Notes under the pieces: generated by a model
Databases searched by the model: none
What the model was told of the DNA's origin: nothing
Seen by the model: the letters and a program-made list of their open reading frames with translations, nothing else
Origin: an uncultured Oscillospiraceae bacterium
Lineage (GTDB): Bacteria; Bacillota; Clostridia; Oscillospirales; Acutalibacteraceae
Length of the DNA: 64,000 nucleotides
Direction: 5' to 3'
NCBI GenBank assembly: GCA_900547445.1
Contig: URGJ01000003.1
Span: 1 to 64,000, forward strand
Made by a program: the position numbers and the translations under genes
Shown: positions 49,974-59,383 of the stretch, one piece after another
Layout of the letters: each line of letters begins with the position of its first letter
Numbering within the stretch: position 1 is the first letter of the stretch

Positions 49974-51176
49974 CTAAAGTATATCGGTATATCCCTCAGG
50001 CAAAACCGACCTGATAAATTCGCTGTGCCGAGCGATGCTTTTTGCTTTTTCCACCGTATCAGGCAGGCTTACAAGCCCATCTGTTATGCCGCTCTCCGCC
50101 GTAAATAAATTTTCGTTGTTAGGCTCGCCCGCCGTCAGTCCTCTTTTTATTCCGTCAAGCCCAGCGTAAATAATAAGGGCATAGGCAATATACGGATTTG
50201 CGCACGGGTCGGGAGAGCGCAGCTCAATGCGCTTTTTATCGGAGGATTTCACCGCCGGAATTCTTATTAACTGCGAACGGTTTTCAGGCGACCAGGTGAC
50301 ATATTTAGGCGCTTTTTTCTCCCCCAAGCGCTTATACGATTCCTTAACGGGGTTTAAAAACGCCGTCATTTCAACCGCATGGTCGAGTATTCCCGCCATA
50401 AAGCTGTCGGTAAGGTCTCTGCCGTCGTCGGATTTAATTGAAACATTAATATGAAGTCCGTTGCCGCTTTCGTGCATTAAAGGCTTGGGCGAAAAATCGG
50501 CAAAAAGTCCGTTTCGGCGGGCGATGGTCTGCACGACCGATTTAAAGGTAACCGCATTGTCCGCGGCGCTTAACGCCCCGCTGTACTTAAAATCAATCTC
50601 GTTCTGCCCTGGTCCCTCCTCATGGTGGGAGCTTTCGGGCGAAATGCCCATTTCAAGCAAATTAAAGCAGATTTCACGGCGCACATTCTCCCCCTTATCG
50701 TCGGGAGCAATATCCATATAACCCGCCTTGTCAAATGTTTCTCCTGTCGGATTACCGTTATCGTCAAGCTTAAAAAGATAAAACTCAAACTCCGCGCCGA
50801 AAAAGCAGGAAATACCGCATTTTTTAGCGGCTTCCACCGCATTTTTTAAAATATAGCGTCCGTCCTTTTCATATCTTGTCCCGTCCGGATACTTGATATC
50901 GCAAAACATTCTTATGACTCTACCGTTAGATGGTCTCCATGGCAGCACAGACAAGGTGGACGGGTCGGGGTGAAGAAATAAATCTGACTTTACCACGCCG
51001 CCGAAGCCCGCAATTGCCGAAGCGTCAAAGGAAATACCCTCTGTAAAGGCTCGCTTTAATTCAAGCGGCATTATAGAAATGTTTTTTTGCCTGCCGCGTG
51101 CGTCACAAAAGGCAAGTCTTATAAACTTGACGTCCTCCTCCTCGACAAAGGTCATAACCTCATCGTACGAATACAT
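49974..51176 (-). CDS. glnA: glutamine synthetase, type I (short form)
   Basis: 400 residues, shorter than the usual 440-470. VKFIRLAFCDARGRQKNISI, FGAEFEFYLF, SHHEEGPGQNEIDFKYSGALSAADN and PKPLMHESGNGLHINVSIK, then SPENRSQLIRIP and RIELRSPDPCANPYIAYALII, are the GS active-site blocks. It joins ammonia to glutamate. The start at ATG 51176 follows GGAGGTACG. Its leader has a terminator that contains the CAATGACGT motif shared with the other glutamine synthetase gene. Confidence 0.9.
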   Translation of the reverse strand: MYSYDEVMTFVEEEDVKFIRLAFCDARGRQKNISIMPLELKRAFTEGISFDASAIAGFGGVVKSDLFLHPDPSTLSVLPWRPSNGRVIRMFCDIKYPDGTRYEKDGRYILKNAVEAAKKCGISCFFGAEFEFYLFKLDDNGNPTGETFDKAGYMDIAPDDKGENVRREICFNLLEMGISPESSHHEEGPGQNEIDFKYSGALSAADNAVTFKSVVQTIARRNGLFADFSPKPLMHESGNGLHINVSIKSDDGRDLTDSFMAGILDHAVEMTAFLNPVKESYKRLGEKKAPKYVTWSPENRSQLIRIPAVKSSDKKRIELRSPDPCANPYIAYALIIYAGLDGIKRGLTAGEPNNENLFTAESGITDGLVSLPDTVEKAKSIARHSEFIRSVLPEGYTDIL

Positions 51177-51201
51177 TCGCGTACCTCCTTATTTTTTGCA
51201 T

Positions 51202-51264
51202 AAAAAAACGTCCACCGACACCTTAAAGGGGACAAAAGCCCCCTGGCGTCACCGAACGTCATTG
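51202..51264 (-). terminator. leader attenuator of the type I glutamine synthetase gene
   Basis: On the minus strand the leader folds from CAATGACGTTCGGT (51264-51251) and downstream bases against GGTGTCGGTGGACGT, with an inner AGGGG/CCCCT stem, and ends in seven T (51208-51202), right before the ribosome site. The structure is a complete intrinsic terminator in the 5' leader, so the gene is under attenuation control. Confidence 0.65.
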
Positions 51265-51292
51265 CTCAATGCAAATATAACTTTGTACTTAT

Positions 51293-51321
51293 ATTATAAT
51301 TCTATTATACATAAATGTCAA
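51293..51321 (-). promoter_or_regulatory. promoter of the type I glutamine synthetase gene
   Basis: Minus-strand TTGACA (51321-51316) and TATAAT (51298-51293), both perfect, 17 bp apart, giving a leader of about 110 bases. Confidence 0.8.
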
Positions 51322-51483
51322 GGGCTCTCTGCATTTTTTTACCGAAAAATTCCTTTTTACCGCCTGTTCTCTCCTCATACGCTCTCGATATATTAATTTT
51401 ATAAACTAAAAGCGTATTTTTGCTTTATAATTTTATGTCAAATCGTGAAATTAGAAAATATAGTTAAATATTTCACATTTTTC

Positions 51484-51512
51484 TTGACAAATAGATTTTT
51501 TGGACGTATAAT
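51484..51512 (+). promoter_or_regulatory. promoter of the type III glutamine synthetase gene
   Basis: TTGACA (51484-51489) and TATAAT (51507-51512), 17-bp spacer, perfect. The leader from about 51519 to 51691 is 170 bases long. Confidence 0.8.
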
Positions 51513-51522
51513 GGCATCAATG

Positions 51523-51664
51523 AAACGGCAATGACGTCGGTAGTAAGCACTACTATTGTCTGCCGTTTCTTTTTGTTAAAAACTAAATTTCGGATATTAA
51601 AAGCGGCAACGGCGTCGCAGTTGAGGATATTTATCTCATTGACGCCTCTGCCGCTTTTATTTTG
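51523..51664 (+). terminator. tandem attenuators in the type III glutamine synthetase leader
   Basis: First: AAACGGCA (51523-51530) pairs with TGCCGTTT (51561-51568), then CTTTTT; the loop has a GTAGT/ACTAC hairpin and the motif CAATGACGTCGGT (51529-51541). Second: AAAAGCGGCA (51599-51608) pairs with TGCCGCTTTT (51649-51658) around a GGCGTC/GACGCC stem. Two successive terminators before the ribosome site (GAGAGG) point to transcription antitermination control. Confidence 0.65.
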
Positions 51665-51691
51665 TCCGAAAGAAAAAAGAGAGGTTAAATT

Positions 51692-53782
51692 ATGAGCAGC
51701 ATAAGCGAAATTTTCGGCAGCAACGTCTTTAATGACAGCGTTATGCAGCAGAGGCTTCCGAAAGAAACCTACAAGGCACTCCAGCGTACTATTAAGGACG
51801 GCCGTTCACTCGACCCGAATGTAGCCACTGTTGTCGCCAACGCAATGAAGGACTGGGCGATTGAAAAAGGAGCCACCCATTACACCCATTGGTTTCAGCC
51901 GCTCTCCGGGCTTTCCGCCGAAAAGCACGACAGCTTCGTAACGCCTGTCAGCGACGGAAAAATTATTATGGAGTTTTCGGGCAAGGAGTTAATTCAGGGC
52001 GAGCCTGATGCGTCTTCTTTCCCCTCGGGCGGACTTCGCGCTACCTTTGAGGCAAGGGGCTACACCGCGTGGGATCCCACCTCCTACGCCTTTATTAAGG
52101 ACGGTGTTCTCTGTATTCCTACAGCGTTCTGCTCCTACGGCGGCGAGGCGCTTGACAAAAAGACTCCGCTTCTTCGCAGTATGCAGGCGATTAACAAGCA
52201 GGCTCTGCGCGTTTTAAGACTTTTCGGCAATACAGACGCCAAGTCGGTTAAAACTACGGTAGGTCCCGAGCAGGAATACTTCCTTATCGATGAGGAGGTT
52301 TACAACAAGAGAAAGGACCTTATTTATACAGGCCGCACACTTTTCGGTGCAAAGCCGCCTAAAGGTCAGGAGCTTGAAGACCATTATTTCGGAATTATCA
52401 AGCCGCGCGTTCAGGCATTTATGAACGACCTTAACGAGGAGCTTTGGAAGTTAGGTATTCTCGCTAAGACCGAGCATAACGAGGTTGCTCCCGCACAGCA
52501 CGAATCAGCCCCCGTTTTCACCACCACAAACATTGCGGCAGACCACAACCAGCTTACAATGGAGATTATGCAGAAGGTCGCTAAAAAGCATCATATGGTA
52601 TGCCTCTTACACGAAAAGCCGTTCGCGGGCGTAAACGGAAGCGGTAAGCACAACAACTGGTCGCTTACCACCGACACCGGCGTTAATCTTTTGAACCCGG
52701 GCGACACACCGTATGAAAACGCGCAGTTCTTACTTTTCCTCTGCGCGGTAATTAAGGCGGTTGACGAATATCAGGATATGCTCCGCGTTTCGGTTGCCTC
52801 CGCGGGCAACGACCACCGACTCGGCGCTAACGAAGCGCCCCCTGCGGTTGTTTCAATGTTCTTAGGCACAGAGCTTACCGAGGTTTTACAGGCAATAGAA
52901 AAGGATCAGCCCTACGGCGGCAAGGAAAAAGAAATTTTAAAGATAGGCGTACATACTCTGCCTAAGTTCCCGAAGGACGCGACCGACCGTAACAGAACCT
53001 CCCCGTTCGCCTTTACCGGCAATAAGTTTGAGTTCAGAATGTTGGGCTCTTTCTCCTCTGTTTCCTGCACAAACGTAGTACTTAACACCGCGGTTGCCGA
53101 GGAATTGAAGCAGTTTGCGGATACCCTCGAATCGGCGGGCGACTTTGAGGAATCCTTACACGAGCTTATCAAGAAGACAATTACCGAGCATAAGCGCATT
53201 ATCTTCAACGGAAACGGTTATGACGACGCGTGGATTGCCGAAGCGGAAAAGAGAGGACTTCTTAACCTCCGCTCAACCCCCGAGTGCCTGCCCTATTCGG
53301 TTCATGAAAAGAACCTGAAGCTCTTCACCTCGCACAAGGTTTATTCCGAAACCGAAATGCGCGCAAGGTACGAGATTCTTTCGGAGAATTACTGCAAGAC
53401 CATTAACATCGAAGCTCTTACAATGATAGATATGGCTAAAAAGGATATTCTTCCCGCGGTAAGCAAGTATTCGCATGAGCTATCAGATACAATTATTGCG
53501 AAAGCCGCCTGCGGCGATGTTGACAGCACCTATGAAAAGGAGTTGCTCGCTAAGATAAGCAAGCTTAACGCCACAGCCTACAAAAAGGTTCAGAAGCTTG
53601 AGGAGGCTACCCTTAAGGCTAAGGAAATCGACGATACCACAGAGCTTTCAATGTTCTATAAGGACAGCGTGTTCGCCGCTATGAGCGAGCTTAGAATTAC
53701 GGTTGACGAGCTTGAAACTATGGTTCCGGCTACAAGCTGGCCCTATCCGTCCTACGGAGATATGCTCTTCAGCGTAAAATAA
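51692..53782 (+). CDS. glnN: glutamine synthetase, type III
   Basis: 696 residues, the usual GSIII length. FSGKELIQGEPDASSFPSGGLRATFEARGYTAWDPTS, VGPEQEYFLID, EVAPAQHESAPVFTTTNIAADHNQL and KPFAGVNGSGKHNNWSLTTDTG are GSIII signatures. It is the enzyme many gut bacteria use when ammonia is scarce. It stands first of a rightward row (glnN, amt-glnK, asnB) with a double attenuator in front. Confidence 0.93.
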   Translation: MSSISEIFGSNVFNDSVMQQRLPKETYKALQRTIKDGRSLDPNVATVVANAMKDWAIEKGATHYTHWFQPLSGLSAEKHDSFVTPVSDGKIIMEFSGKELIQGEPDASSFPSGGLRATFEARGYTAWDPTSYAFIKDGVLCIPTAFCSYGGEALDKKTPLLRSMQAINKQALRVLRLFGNTDAKSVKTTVGPEQEYFLIDEEVYNKRKDLIYTGRTLFGAKPPKGQELEDHYFGIIKPRVQAFMNDLNEELWKLGILAKTEHNEVAPAQHESAPVFTTTNIAADHNQLTMEIMQKVAKKHHMVCLLHEKPFAGVNGSGKHNNWSLTTDTGVNLLNPGDTPYENAQFLLFLCAVIKAVDEYQDMLRVSVASAGNDHRLGANEAPPAVVSMFLGTELTEVLQAIEKDQPYGGKEKEILKIGVHTLPKFPKDATDRNRTSPFAFTGNKFEFRMLGSFSSVSCTNVVLNTAVAEELKQFADTLESAGDFEESLHELIKKTITEHKRIIFNGNGYDDAWIAEAEKRGLLNLRSTPECLPYSVHEKNLKLFTSHKVYSETEMRARYEILSENYCKTINIEALTMIDMAKKDILPAVSKYSHELSDTIIAKAACGDVDSTYEKELLAKISKLNATAYKKVQKLEEATLKAKEIDDTTELSMFYKDSVFAAMSELRITVDELETMVPATSWPYPSYGDMLFSVK

Positions 53783-53839
53783 TTTCAGGTCACAAGCCGC
53801 CGTGTAAAAACGGCGGCAGGCAAAATATTTTTTAAAGGG

Positions 53840-55615
53840 ATGATTTTTATGGATTCGAAAATCTTAGAAGCCATCTCCGGAGAAGTATTCGGGGTTTGGT
53901 TTTTGATCGGTGCGGCGCTGGTGTTCTGGATGCAGGCAGGCTTCGCAATGGTAGAAGCAGGCTTTACAAGAGCCAAGAACACAGGCAACATTATTATGAA
54001 GAACCTTATGGACTTCTGTATCGGTACAGTAGTATTTATACTTATCGGCTTCAGTCTCCTCTTAGGCGAAGATGTTGTAGGACTTATCGGTAAACCCGGA
54101 TTTGACATCTTCACAGCTTATTCGGACTTTGATTTTTCAAACTTCGTATTTAACCTTGTTTTCTGTGCCACAACCGCCACGATAGTTTCGGGCGCTATGG
54201 CAGAAAGAACCAAATTCCTTTCCTACTGCATTTATTCAGGCGTTATCTCGGCTCTTATCTACCCGATTGAGGCTCACTGGATTTGGGGCGGCGGCTGGCT
54301 TTCACAATTAGGCTTCCACGATTTCGCCGGCTCCTGCGCTATACATATGGTAGGCGGTATCTCAGCTCTTATCGGCGCAAAGCTTTTAGGACCGCGTATT
54401 GGTAAGTTTAAAAAGGACGAAAAGGGCAAGGTTGTAAAGGTTAACGCCTTCCCCGGTCACAGCATTGCTTTAGGCGCATTAGGCGTATTCATTCTCTGGC
54501 TCGGCTGGTACGGCTTCAACGGTGCGGCTTGTAAATCTATCCCGCAGTTGGGCTCTGTATTCCTTACCACAACCGTTGCTCCCGCCGTTGCAACCGTTGT
54601 ATGTATGATATTCACCTGGATTAAATACGGCAAGCCCGATGTTTCAATGTGTCTTAACGCTTCTCTTGCAGGTCTTGTAGCGATTACCGCTCCCTGCGAC
54701 GTTACCGACGCTTTGGGTGCCGCTATAATCGGTGCTGTTGCGGGCGTATTAGTAGTATTCGGCGTATGGCTTCTTGATCACAAGCTCCACATCGACGACC
54801 CCGTAGGCGCGGTTGCAGTTCACTGTATGAACGGTATCTGGGGTACAATTGCCGTCGGTCTCTTTGCTACCGACACCGCCCCCGGTTATTCGATAGCCAA
54901 CGCTTCGGGCGAAACCATCAAAGGTCTCTTCTACGGCGGCGGCTTTGAGCTTTTAGGATTACAGATTACAGGCTTTGCGGCTGTTGCACTCTGGACTGCG
55001 GTTACAATCACAATTACATTCTTAATCATCAAGGCTATCGTCGGACTTCGCGTCAGCCGTGAAGAGGAAATCGAGGGTCTTGACGCTACCGAGCACGGTC
55101 TTCCGAGCGCTTACGCAGGCTTTGCAATGCTCCCCGAGTATATAGATGAGGACAGCGAGCCCGTTGCAGTTACAGGCGACGTACCGGTTGCCGAGGCTGT
55201 TGAGGTTAAAGAGATGCCCAAGGTTGCGGCAGACGTTAAGCCCGCAAGCGGCGAGAAGATTACCAAGGTTGAGGTTGTTTGCAAGGAAGCTAAGCTTGAG
55301 GCTCTCAAAAACGCAATGGTCGGCATAGGAATTACGGGTATGACCGTAACCCACGTTTTAGGCTGCGGCGTACAGAAGGGCAAGCCCGAGTATTACCGTG
55401 GTGTTGAGGTTGAAACCTCCCTCTTACCCAAGATTCAGGTTGACATCGTTGTATGCAAGGTGCCTGTAGCCCAGGTTGTTGAGACAGCTAAAAAGGTTCT
55501 TTACACAGGACATATCGGCGACGGTAAGATATTCGTTTACGATGTTGAAAATGTTGTAAAGGTTCGTACAGGCGAAGAGGGATACGACGCTCTTCAGGAT
55601 GTTGAACAGTTCTGA
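53840..55615 (+). CDS. amt: ammonium transporter fused to a PII (GlnK) domain
   Basis: 591 residues. Residues 1-415 are a full Amt channel of about 11 helices (FWMQAGFAMVEAGFTRAKNTGNI, FGIVWGVSAL-like repeats, GYSIANASG). After an Ala/Val/Glu-rich linker (about 420-470), residues 475-591 are a PII protein: KITKVEVVCKEAKLEALKNAM, TVTHVLGCGVQKGKPEYYRGVEVE with the T-loop Tyr, and VYTGHIGDGKIFVYDVENVVKVRTGE-type ATP loop (B-loop). Normally GlnK binds Amt as a separate trimer. Here the sensor is tethered, so gating by 2-oxoglutarate and ADP/ATP may be constant in stoichiometry. Confidence 0.9.
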   Translation: MIFMDSKILEAISGEVFGVWFLIGAALVFWMQAGFAMVEAGFTRAKNTGNIIMKNLMDFCIGTVVFILIGFSLLLGEDVVGLIGKPGFDIFTAYSDFDFSNFVFNLVFCATTATIVSGAMAERTKFLSYCIYSGVISALIYPIEAHWIWGGGWLSQLGFHDFAGSCAIHMVGGISALIGAKLLGPRIGKFKKDEKGKVVKVNAFPGHSIALGALGVFILWLGWYGFNGAACKSIPQLGSVFLTTTVAPAVATVVCMIFTWIKYGKPDVSMCLNASLAGLVAITAPCDVTDALGAAIIGAVAGVLVVFGVWLLDHKLHIDDPVGAVAVHCMNGIWGTIAVGLFATDTAPGYSIANASGETIKGLFYGGGFELLGLQITGFAAVALWTAVTITITFLIIKAIVGLRVSREEEIEGLDATEHGLPSAYAGFAMLPEYIDEDSEPVAVTGDVPVAEAVEVKEMPKVAADVKPASGEKITKVEVVCKEAKLEALKNAMVGIGITGMTVTHVLGCGVQKGKPEYYRGVEVETSLLPKIQVDIVVCKVPVAQVVETAKKVLYTGHIGDGKIFVYDVENVVKVRTGEEGYDALQDVEQF

Positions 55616-55644
55616 TACATTGCTTTAACCTCCCTATTATATAT

Positions 55645-55676
55645 TGCAAAAGCTTCCCATAAAAGGGAAGCCTTTG
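55645..55676 (+). terminator. weak hairpin after the Amt gene
   Basis: GCTTCCC (55652-55658) pairs with GGGAAGC (55665-55671) with flanking GCAAA/TTTGC. The T run is short, so read-through into asnB is likely. Confidence 0.4.
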
Positions 55677-55716
55677 CGCGTTTTATAAAATAATTAATTG
55701 AAATGAGGAAACTTTT

Positions 55717-57297
55717 ATGTGTTCTATTATGGGCTATATCGGGAGCAGACTAACCGATGACGAATTTAAGCCGGGCTTTGAGAGGACCGTTTCGCGCGGA
55801 CCTGATATGTCAAAGGTCGTAAAGCTTAATAACGGTCTGCTCGGATTTCACCGTCTTGCGATAATGGGGCTTACCGACAAGGGTATGCAGCCGTTTACTT
55901 ATAAGAATAATATGCTCGTCTGCAACGGTGAAATCTACGGATTCAGACCCATAAAGGACGAGCTGATAAAAAAAGGCTATACCTTTGAGAGCGATTCCGA
56001 CTGCGAAATTCTGCTTCCGCTTTATGAACAGTACGGAATCGGTATGTTTAATATGCTGGACGCGGAGTTTGCAATGATTATATATGACGGCGACTCTAAG
56101 GATTTTATTGCCGCGCGCGACCCGATAGGCATACGCCCGCTTTACTACGGCTTTGACGAGGAAGGCGGCATACTCTTCGCCTCCGAGCCTAAGAACCTTG
56201 TGGGACTTGCCGACAAAATTATGCCCTTCCCGCCCGGACACTACTATAAGGACGGCAGATTCTACTGCTACAACGATATTGCCGCGGTGAACAAGGTTTG
56301 TTACGACGATTTGGAAACCGTATGCAAAAACATTCATGATAAGCTGGTAGTGGGCGTTGAAAAACGGCTTGACGCCGACACTCCCGTTGGCTTTTTACTA
56401 AGCGGCGGTCTTGACTCCTCCCTTGTCTGCGCTATCTCCGCAAAGCTTTTAAAAAAGCCTATTAAGACCTTTGCTATCGGTATGAGCACCGACGCTATAG
56501 ACCTTAAATACGCAAAGCAGGTTGCCGACTATATCGGCTCCGACCACCGCGAAATCATAATCACCAAGGACGATGTATTAGCGGCTCTGCCCGATGTAAT
56601 AACATTGCTCGGCACTTATGACATTACCACGATAAGGGCAAGCATAGGAATGTACCTTATCTGCAAAGCAATCCACGAAACCACCGATGTAAGGGTGCTT
56701 TTGACGGGCGAAATTTCCGACGAGCTGTTCGGCTATAAATACACCGATTTTGCCCCGAACGCCGAGGAATTTCAGAAGGAGTCCCAAAAGCGTGTGCGCG
56801 AGCTTCATATGTACGATGTTTTGCGCGCCGACCGCTGTATTTCGGTAAACTCGCTTGAAGCGCGGGTGCCCTTCGGCGACCTTGACTTTGTAAAATACGT
56901 TATGAGCGTCGACCCCGAAATGAAGCTCAACAAATATAACAAGGGAAAATATCTCTTGCGCCACGCCTTTGAGGGAGACTATCTCCCCTACGATATACTT
57001 ATGCGTGAAAAGGCGGCTTTCTCGGACGCGGTAGGTCACTCTATGGTCGATTACCTAAAGGAGTACGCCGAAGCGCAGTACACCGACAGTGAATTTGCCG
57101 AGAAATGCGAAAAATACGATTTTGCAAGACCCTTTACAAAGGAATCGCTCTTGTACCGCGAGATTTTTGAATCAAAGTACCCGGGTCAGGCCAAAATGGT
57201 AAAGGACTTCTGGATGCCCAACAAGGATTGGGAGGGTTGTAACGTAAACGACCCCTCCGCCCGTGTGCTTTCCAACTACGGCGACAGCGGAAAATAA
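55717..57297 (+). CDS. asnB: asparagine synthase, glutamine-hydrolysing
   Basis: 526 residues. Cys2 of MCSIMGYIG is the amidotransferase nucleophile; NGEIYGFRP and LPLYEQYG follow. The synthetase domain has the PP-loop PVGFLLSGGLDSSLVCAIS and LLTGEISDELFGY. It makes asparagine from aspartate and glutamine and so completes the nitrogen block. The ATG follows GAGGAAAC. No leader attenuator is visible. Confidence 0.93.
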   Translation: MCSIMGYIGSRLTDDEFKPGFERTVSRGPDMSKVVKLNNGLLGFHRLAIMGLTDKGMQPFTYKNNMLVCNGEIYGFRPIKDELIKKGYTFESDSDCEILLPLYEQYGIGMFNMLDAEFAMIIYDGDSKDFIAARDPIGIRPLYYGFDEEGGILFASEPKNLVGLADKIMPFPPGHYYKDGRFYCYNDIAAVNKVCYDDLETVCKNIHDKLVVGVEKRLDADTPVGFLLSGGLDSSLVCAISAKLLKKPIKTFAIGMSTDAIDLKYAKQVADYIGSDHREIIITKDDVLAALPDVITLLGTYDITTIRASIGMYLICKAIHETTDVRVLLTGEISDELFGYKYTDFAPNAEEFQKESQKRVRELHMYDVLRADRCISVNSLEARVPFGDLDFVKYVMSVDPEMKLNKYNKGKYLLRHAFEGDYLPYDILMREKAAFSDAVGHSMVDYLKEYAEAQYTDSEFAEKCEKYDFARPFTKESLLYREIFESKYPGQAKMVKDFWMPNKDWEGCNVNDPSARVLSNYGDSGK

Positions 57298-57321
57298 TAC
57301 GTTAAATTAGCGTTATAATTA

Positions 57322-57665
57322 TCATTCACCGCACTGTATAGCAAAGGCAAGACAAGGGACGGTTCTAAAGCAATGATAAATTTTTTTATGTTCTTTTGTA
57401 CGATACATCGTATAAAAGCACCATTTTGATTTAATGGGGTTTGCACTGTGTTTTGATGATAGAGCGTAATCACACTGTCCCATACTGCTTCCTCTAAAAG
57501 ATTTGTAAGACAGAAAATAGCACATTTGTTTTGGTATTGATTCTTTGAAATAGAAACAATGTGAGTGATTAATTTTTTCTAATCGATATCCCTTTTGTTC
57601 CATACTTTCTAGGTAGTTTTCAACATCCTCAATTCTCCATAATGGAAAAAAACAAATTTCTTCAT
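57322..57665 (-). pseudogene. frameshifted DUF2812-like gene
   Basis: The likely start is ATG 57665 (GGTGA site): MKKFVFF, then the frame slips in a seven-T run near 57650 and continues as PLWRIEDVENYLESMEQKGYRLEKINHSHCFYFKES to a stop at 57322. The opening and the WL/MxxKGYRLEK pattern resemble DUF2812 membrane-associated regulators. The 3' part also looks off (PIKSKWCFYTMYRTKEH). It lies next to an IS200 remnant, a sign of decay. A sequencing error in the T run is possible. Confidence 0.5.
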
Positions 57666-57737
57666 TGTACTCACCTAAACAGTCGTTTGAAAAAAGACTT
57701 GACGGATGTTAAAAATCCTCCTGAAGTTGTGCCTAAT

Positions 57738-58388
57738 CAAAACCACCGGTTCAACCGGTGGTTTGCTCCACCCCTATAAGGGGTGATTACTGGCTTGACC
57801 CCTAAAAGGGGTTTCGAAAGTTTAGCACCGCATTACATTCTCCGGCAGCCGCTCACGTGCGGCTGTCTTTTTTTGCCTACTTTCTCTTGTCACCCGTAAA
57901 CGGGTCGGTAAATTCTTTTATGCTAATTTGGTCTGCTGCATAATCTTCTTCTAACTGATTCCTTATGTATTCCGCTATTACTTTTTTATTTCGACCGACC
58001 GTATCTACATAATATCCTCGACACCAAAAACTTCTTGAGCCGTATTTGTACTTTAAATTCGCATGTCGGTCGAAAATCATCAATGTACTTTTTCCCTTGA
58101 GATATCCCATGAATTGTGCTATACTTATGTGCGGTGGGATGCTCACCAGCATATGTATATGGTCGGGGCATGCTTCTGCTTCTATTATTCTCACATCTTT
58201 TTGCTCACATAATTTTCGAAGTATTTGCCCAATATCTTTTTTCAGTTTTCCATATATTTCTTTTCTTCTAAACTTTGGTGCAAAAACTATATGGTACTGA
58301 CACCTATACTTGCTGTGGGCTGAACTTCATATCTCTTTATTTTCTTTCATTTGAAAAACCTCCTGTATTCTAGTAATGCGGTCGCCAA
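57738..58388. mobile_element. IS200-like element, left copy
   Basis: It carries the tnpA pseudogene and end hairpins. AACCACCGG and CCGGTGGTT (57741-57763) form a perfect stem at one end. ACCGCATTAC (about 57826-57835) is repeated inverted as GTAATGCGGT (58373-58382) at the other. Only tnpA is present, with no tnpB, as in the IS200 group. Ends are approximate. Confidence 0.65.
57877..58350 (-). pseudogene. IS200/IS605 transposase tnpA with early nonsense codon
   Basis: From ATG 58350 (AGGAGG site) the frame reads MKENKEI, then TGA, then SSAHSKYRCQYHIVFAPKFRRKEIYGKL and continues to the stop at 57877. All later motifs are intact: EACPDHIHMLVSIPP (HUH) and YYVDTVGRNKKVIAEYIRNQLEED with the candidate catalytic Tyr. 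One nonsense codon at position 8 therefore disables an otherwise full-length Y1 transposase. Initiation downstream of it has no clear ribosome site. Confidence 0.75.
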
Positions 58389-58564
58389 ACCACTACTATT
58401 ATACTGGAGGTTCTTCTCTTTTTAAAGTCTTTAGGCTTGGCATTCACCTCGCCATTTTTCTTGTAGCTCCTCTCGTTTTTCTATCCCTCGGTAGAACCGA
58501 GGATTTTTTTCCACGTCTAAAGACACCAATAAGTAAGCCCCAAAGACATATGCCTTTGGGGCTT

Positions 58565-58651
58565 TGGTGCACCTGACAGGAATCGAACCTGCACTTTCTT
58601 TCAAAAATATGGACCTGAACCATACGCGTCTGCCAGTTCCGCCACAGGTGC
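58565..58651 (-). tRNA. tRNA-Leu (CAG)
   Basis: 87 nt including an encoded CCA. Acceptor GCACCTG pairs with CAGGTGC. The anticodon stem TATGG/CCATA encloses TTCAGGT, giving anticodon CAG. A long variable arm (TTTTTGAAAGAAAG region) fits tRNA-Leu. The T arm has GGTTCGATTCC. It lies between two IS200 remnants. Confidence 0.93.
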
Positions 58652-58794
58652 ATGATTTAGTTTTTGACCTCTAAATTTTACACGGCGAGGACTGCCGAGG
58701 CGGAGCTTACTTTCAAATAAATTTTACTTTCAGCTTTAACCGCTACAAGTAATAATTATACATATTTCTTATTAAATGTCAATGCCTTAAATCC

Positions 58795-59004
58795 TTAATT
58801 TATTAAAAATCTTTTTATTTTTACTCGTTTTTTAAAAGAGTTTTTCCTGCCGAGCTGTGTAAATTTGCCTGTTGATTTTGCGACAGTTTCAGGTTCTGAC
58901 ATATATGAACTCTCAATAAGCTGCTTTTTCTCCTCTTGTGAAGATTCATTATTAACGGACGCTTCATATATTGCATGTGTTGCCGCGATATCCTCTAAAA
59001 TCAT
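58795..59004 (-). CDS. 69-residue hypothetical protein, possibly a fragment
   Basis: ATG 59004. The product starts MILEDIAATHAIYEASVNNES and ends in a Lys-rich tail (GRKNSFKKRVKIKRFLIN). There is no good ribosome site. It sits in the decayed stretch between tRNA-Leu and the second IS200 remnant and may be a gene remnant. Confidence 0.3.
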   Translation of the reverse strand: MILEDIAATHAIYEASVNNESSQEEKKQLIESSYMSEPETVAKSTGKFTQLGRKNSFKKRVKIKRFLIN

Positions 59005-59107
59005 TTTTTCTATATTGTAAATTCATCTTTCGCATATCAAAAGGGGCTGTAAAAAAACAGTCTGAAAAATCCGAGATTCACCGAATGTTGTGAGTCTCGG
59101 ATGCTTT

Positions 59108-59383
59108 TTTAGTATACCACCAAAATATAGCGTATCGCAGATAATGGTATACCTGAAAGGAAAGATTTCGCTAATGATTTTCGACAGACACGCAAATTTA
59201 AAGTACAAATACGGAAATAGACATTTCTGGGCAAGAGGCTATTATGTAGATACGGTAGGACGAAATAAAAAGCAAATACAAGAGTACATAAAGCATCAGT
59301 TAGAAGAAGATCAAATAGCAGACCAAATGAGCCTAAAAGAATACATCGACCCGTTTACGGATAGCGAGAACAAGAAGGCATAA
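59108..59383 (+). pseudogene. IS200 transposase 3' fragment
   Basis: SIPPKYSVSQIMVYLKGKISLMIFDRHANLKYKYG, RHFWARGYYVDTVGRNKKQIQEYIKHQLEEDQ and IDPFTDSENKKA match the C-terminal two-thirds of TnpA. The HUH motif and everything upstream of it are gone. It is about 75% like the left copy by eye, so it is not a recent duplicate. Confidence 0.7.

Noticed and set aside
51177..51691. Known glutamine riboswitch
   Set aside because: The leaders do not show the glnA-type riboswitch core that I know; terminators and an ANTAR neighbour fit better.
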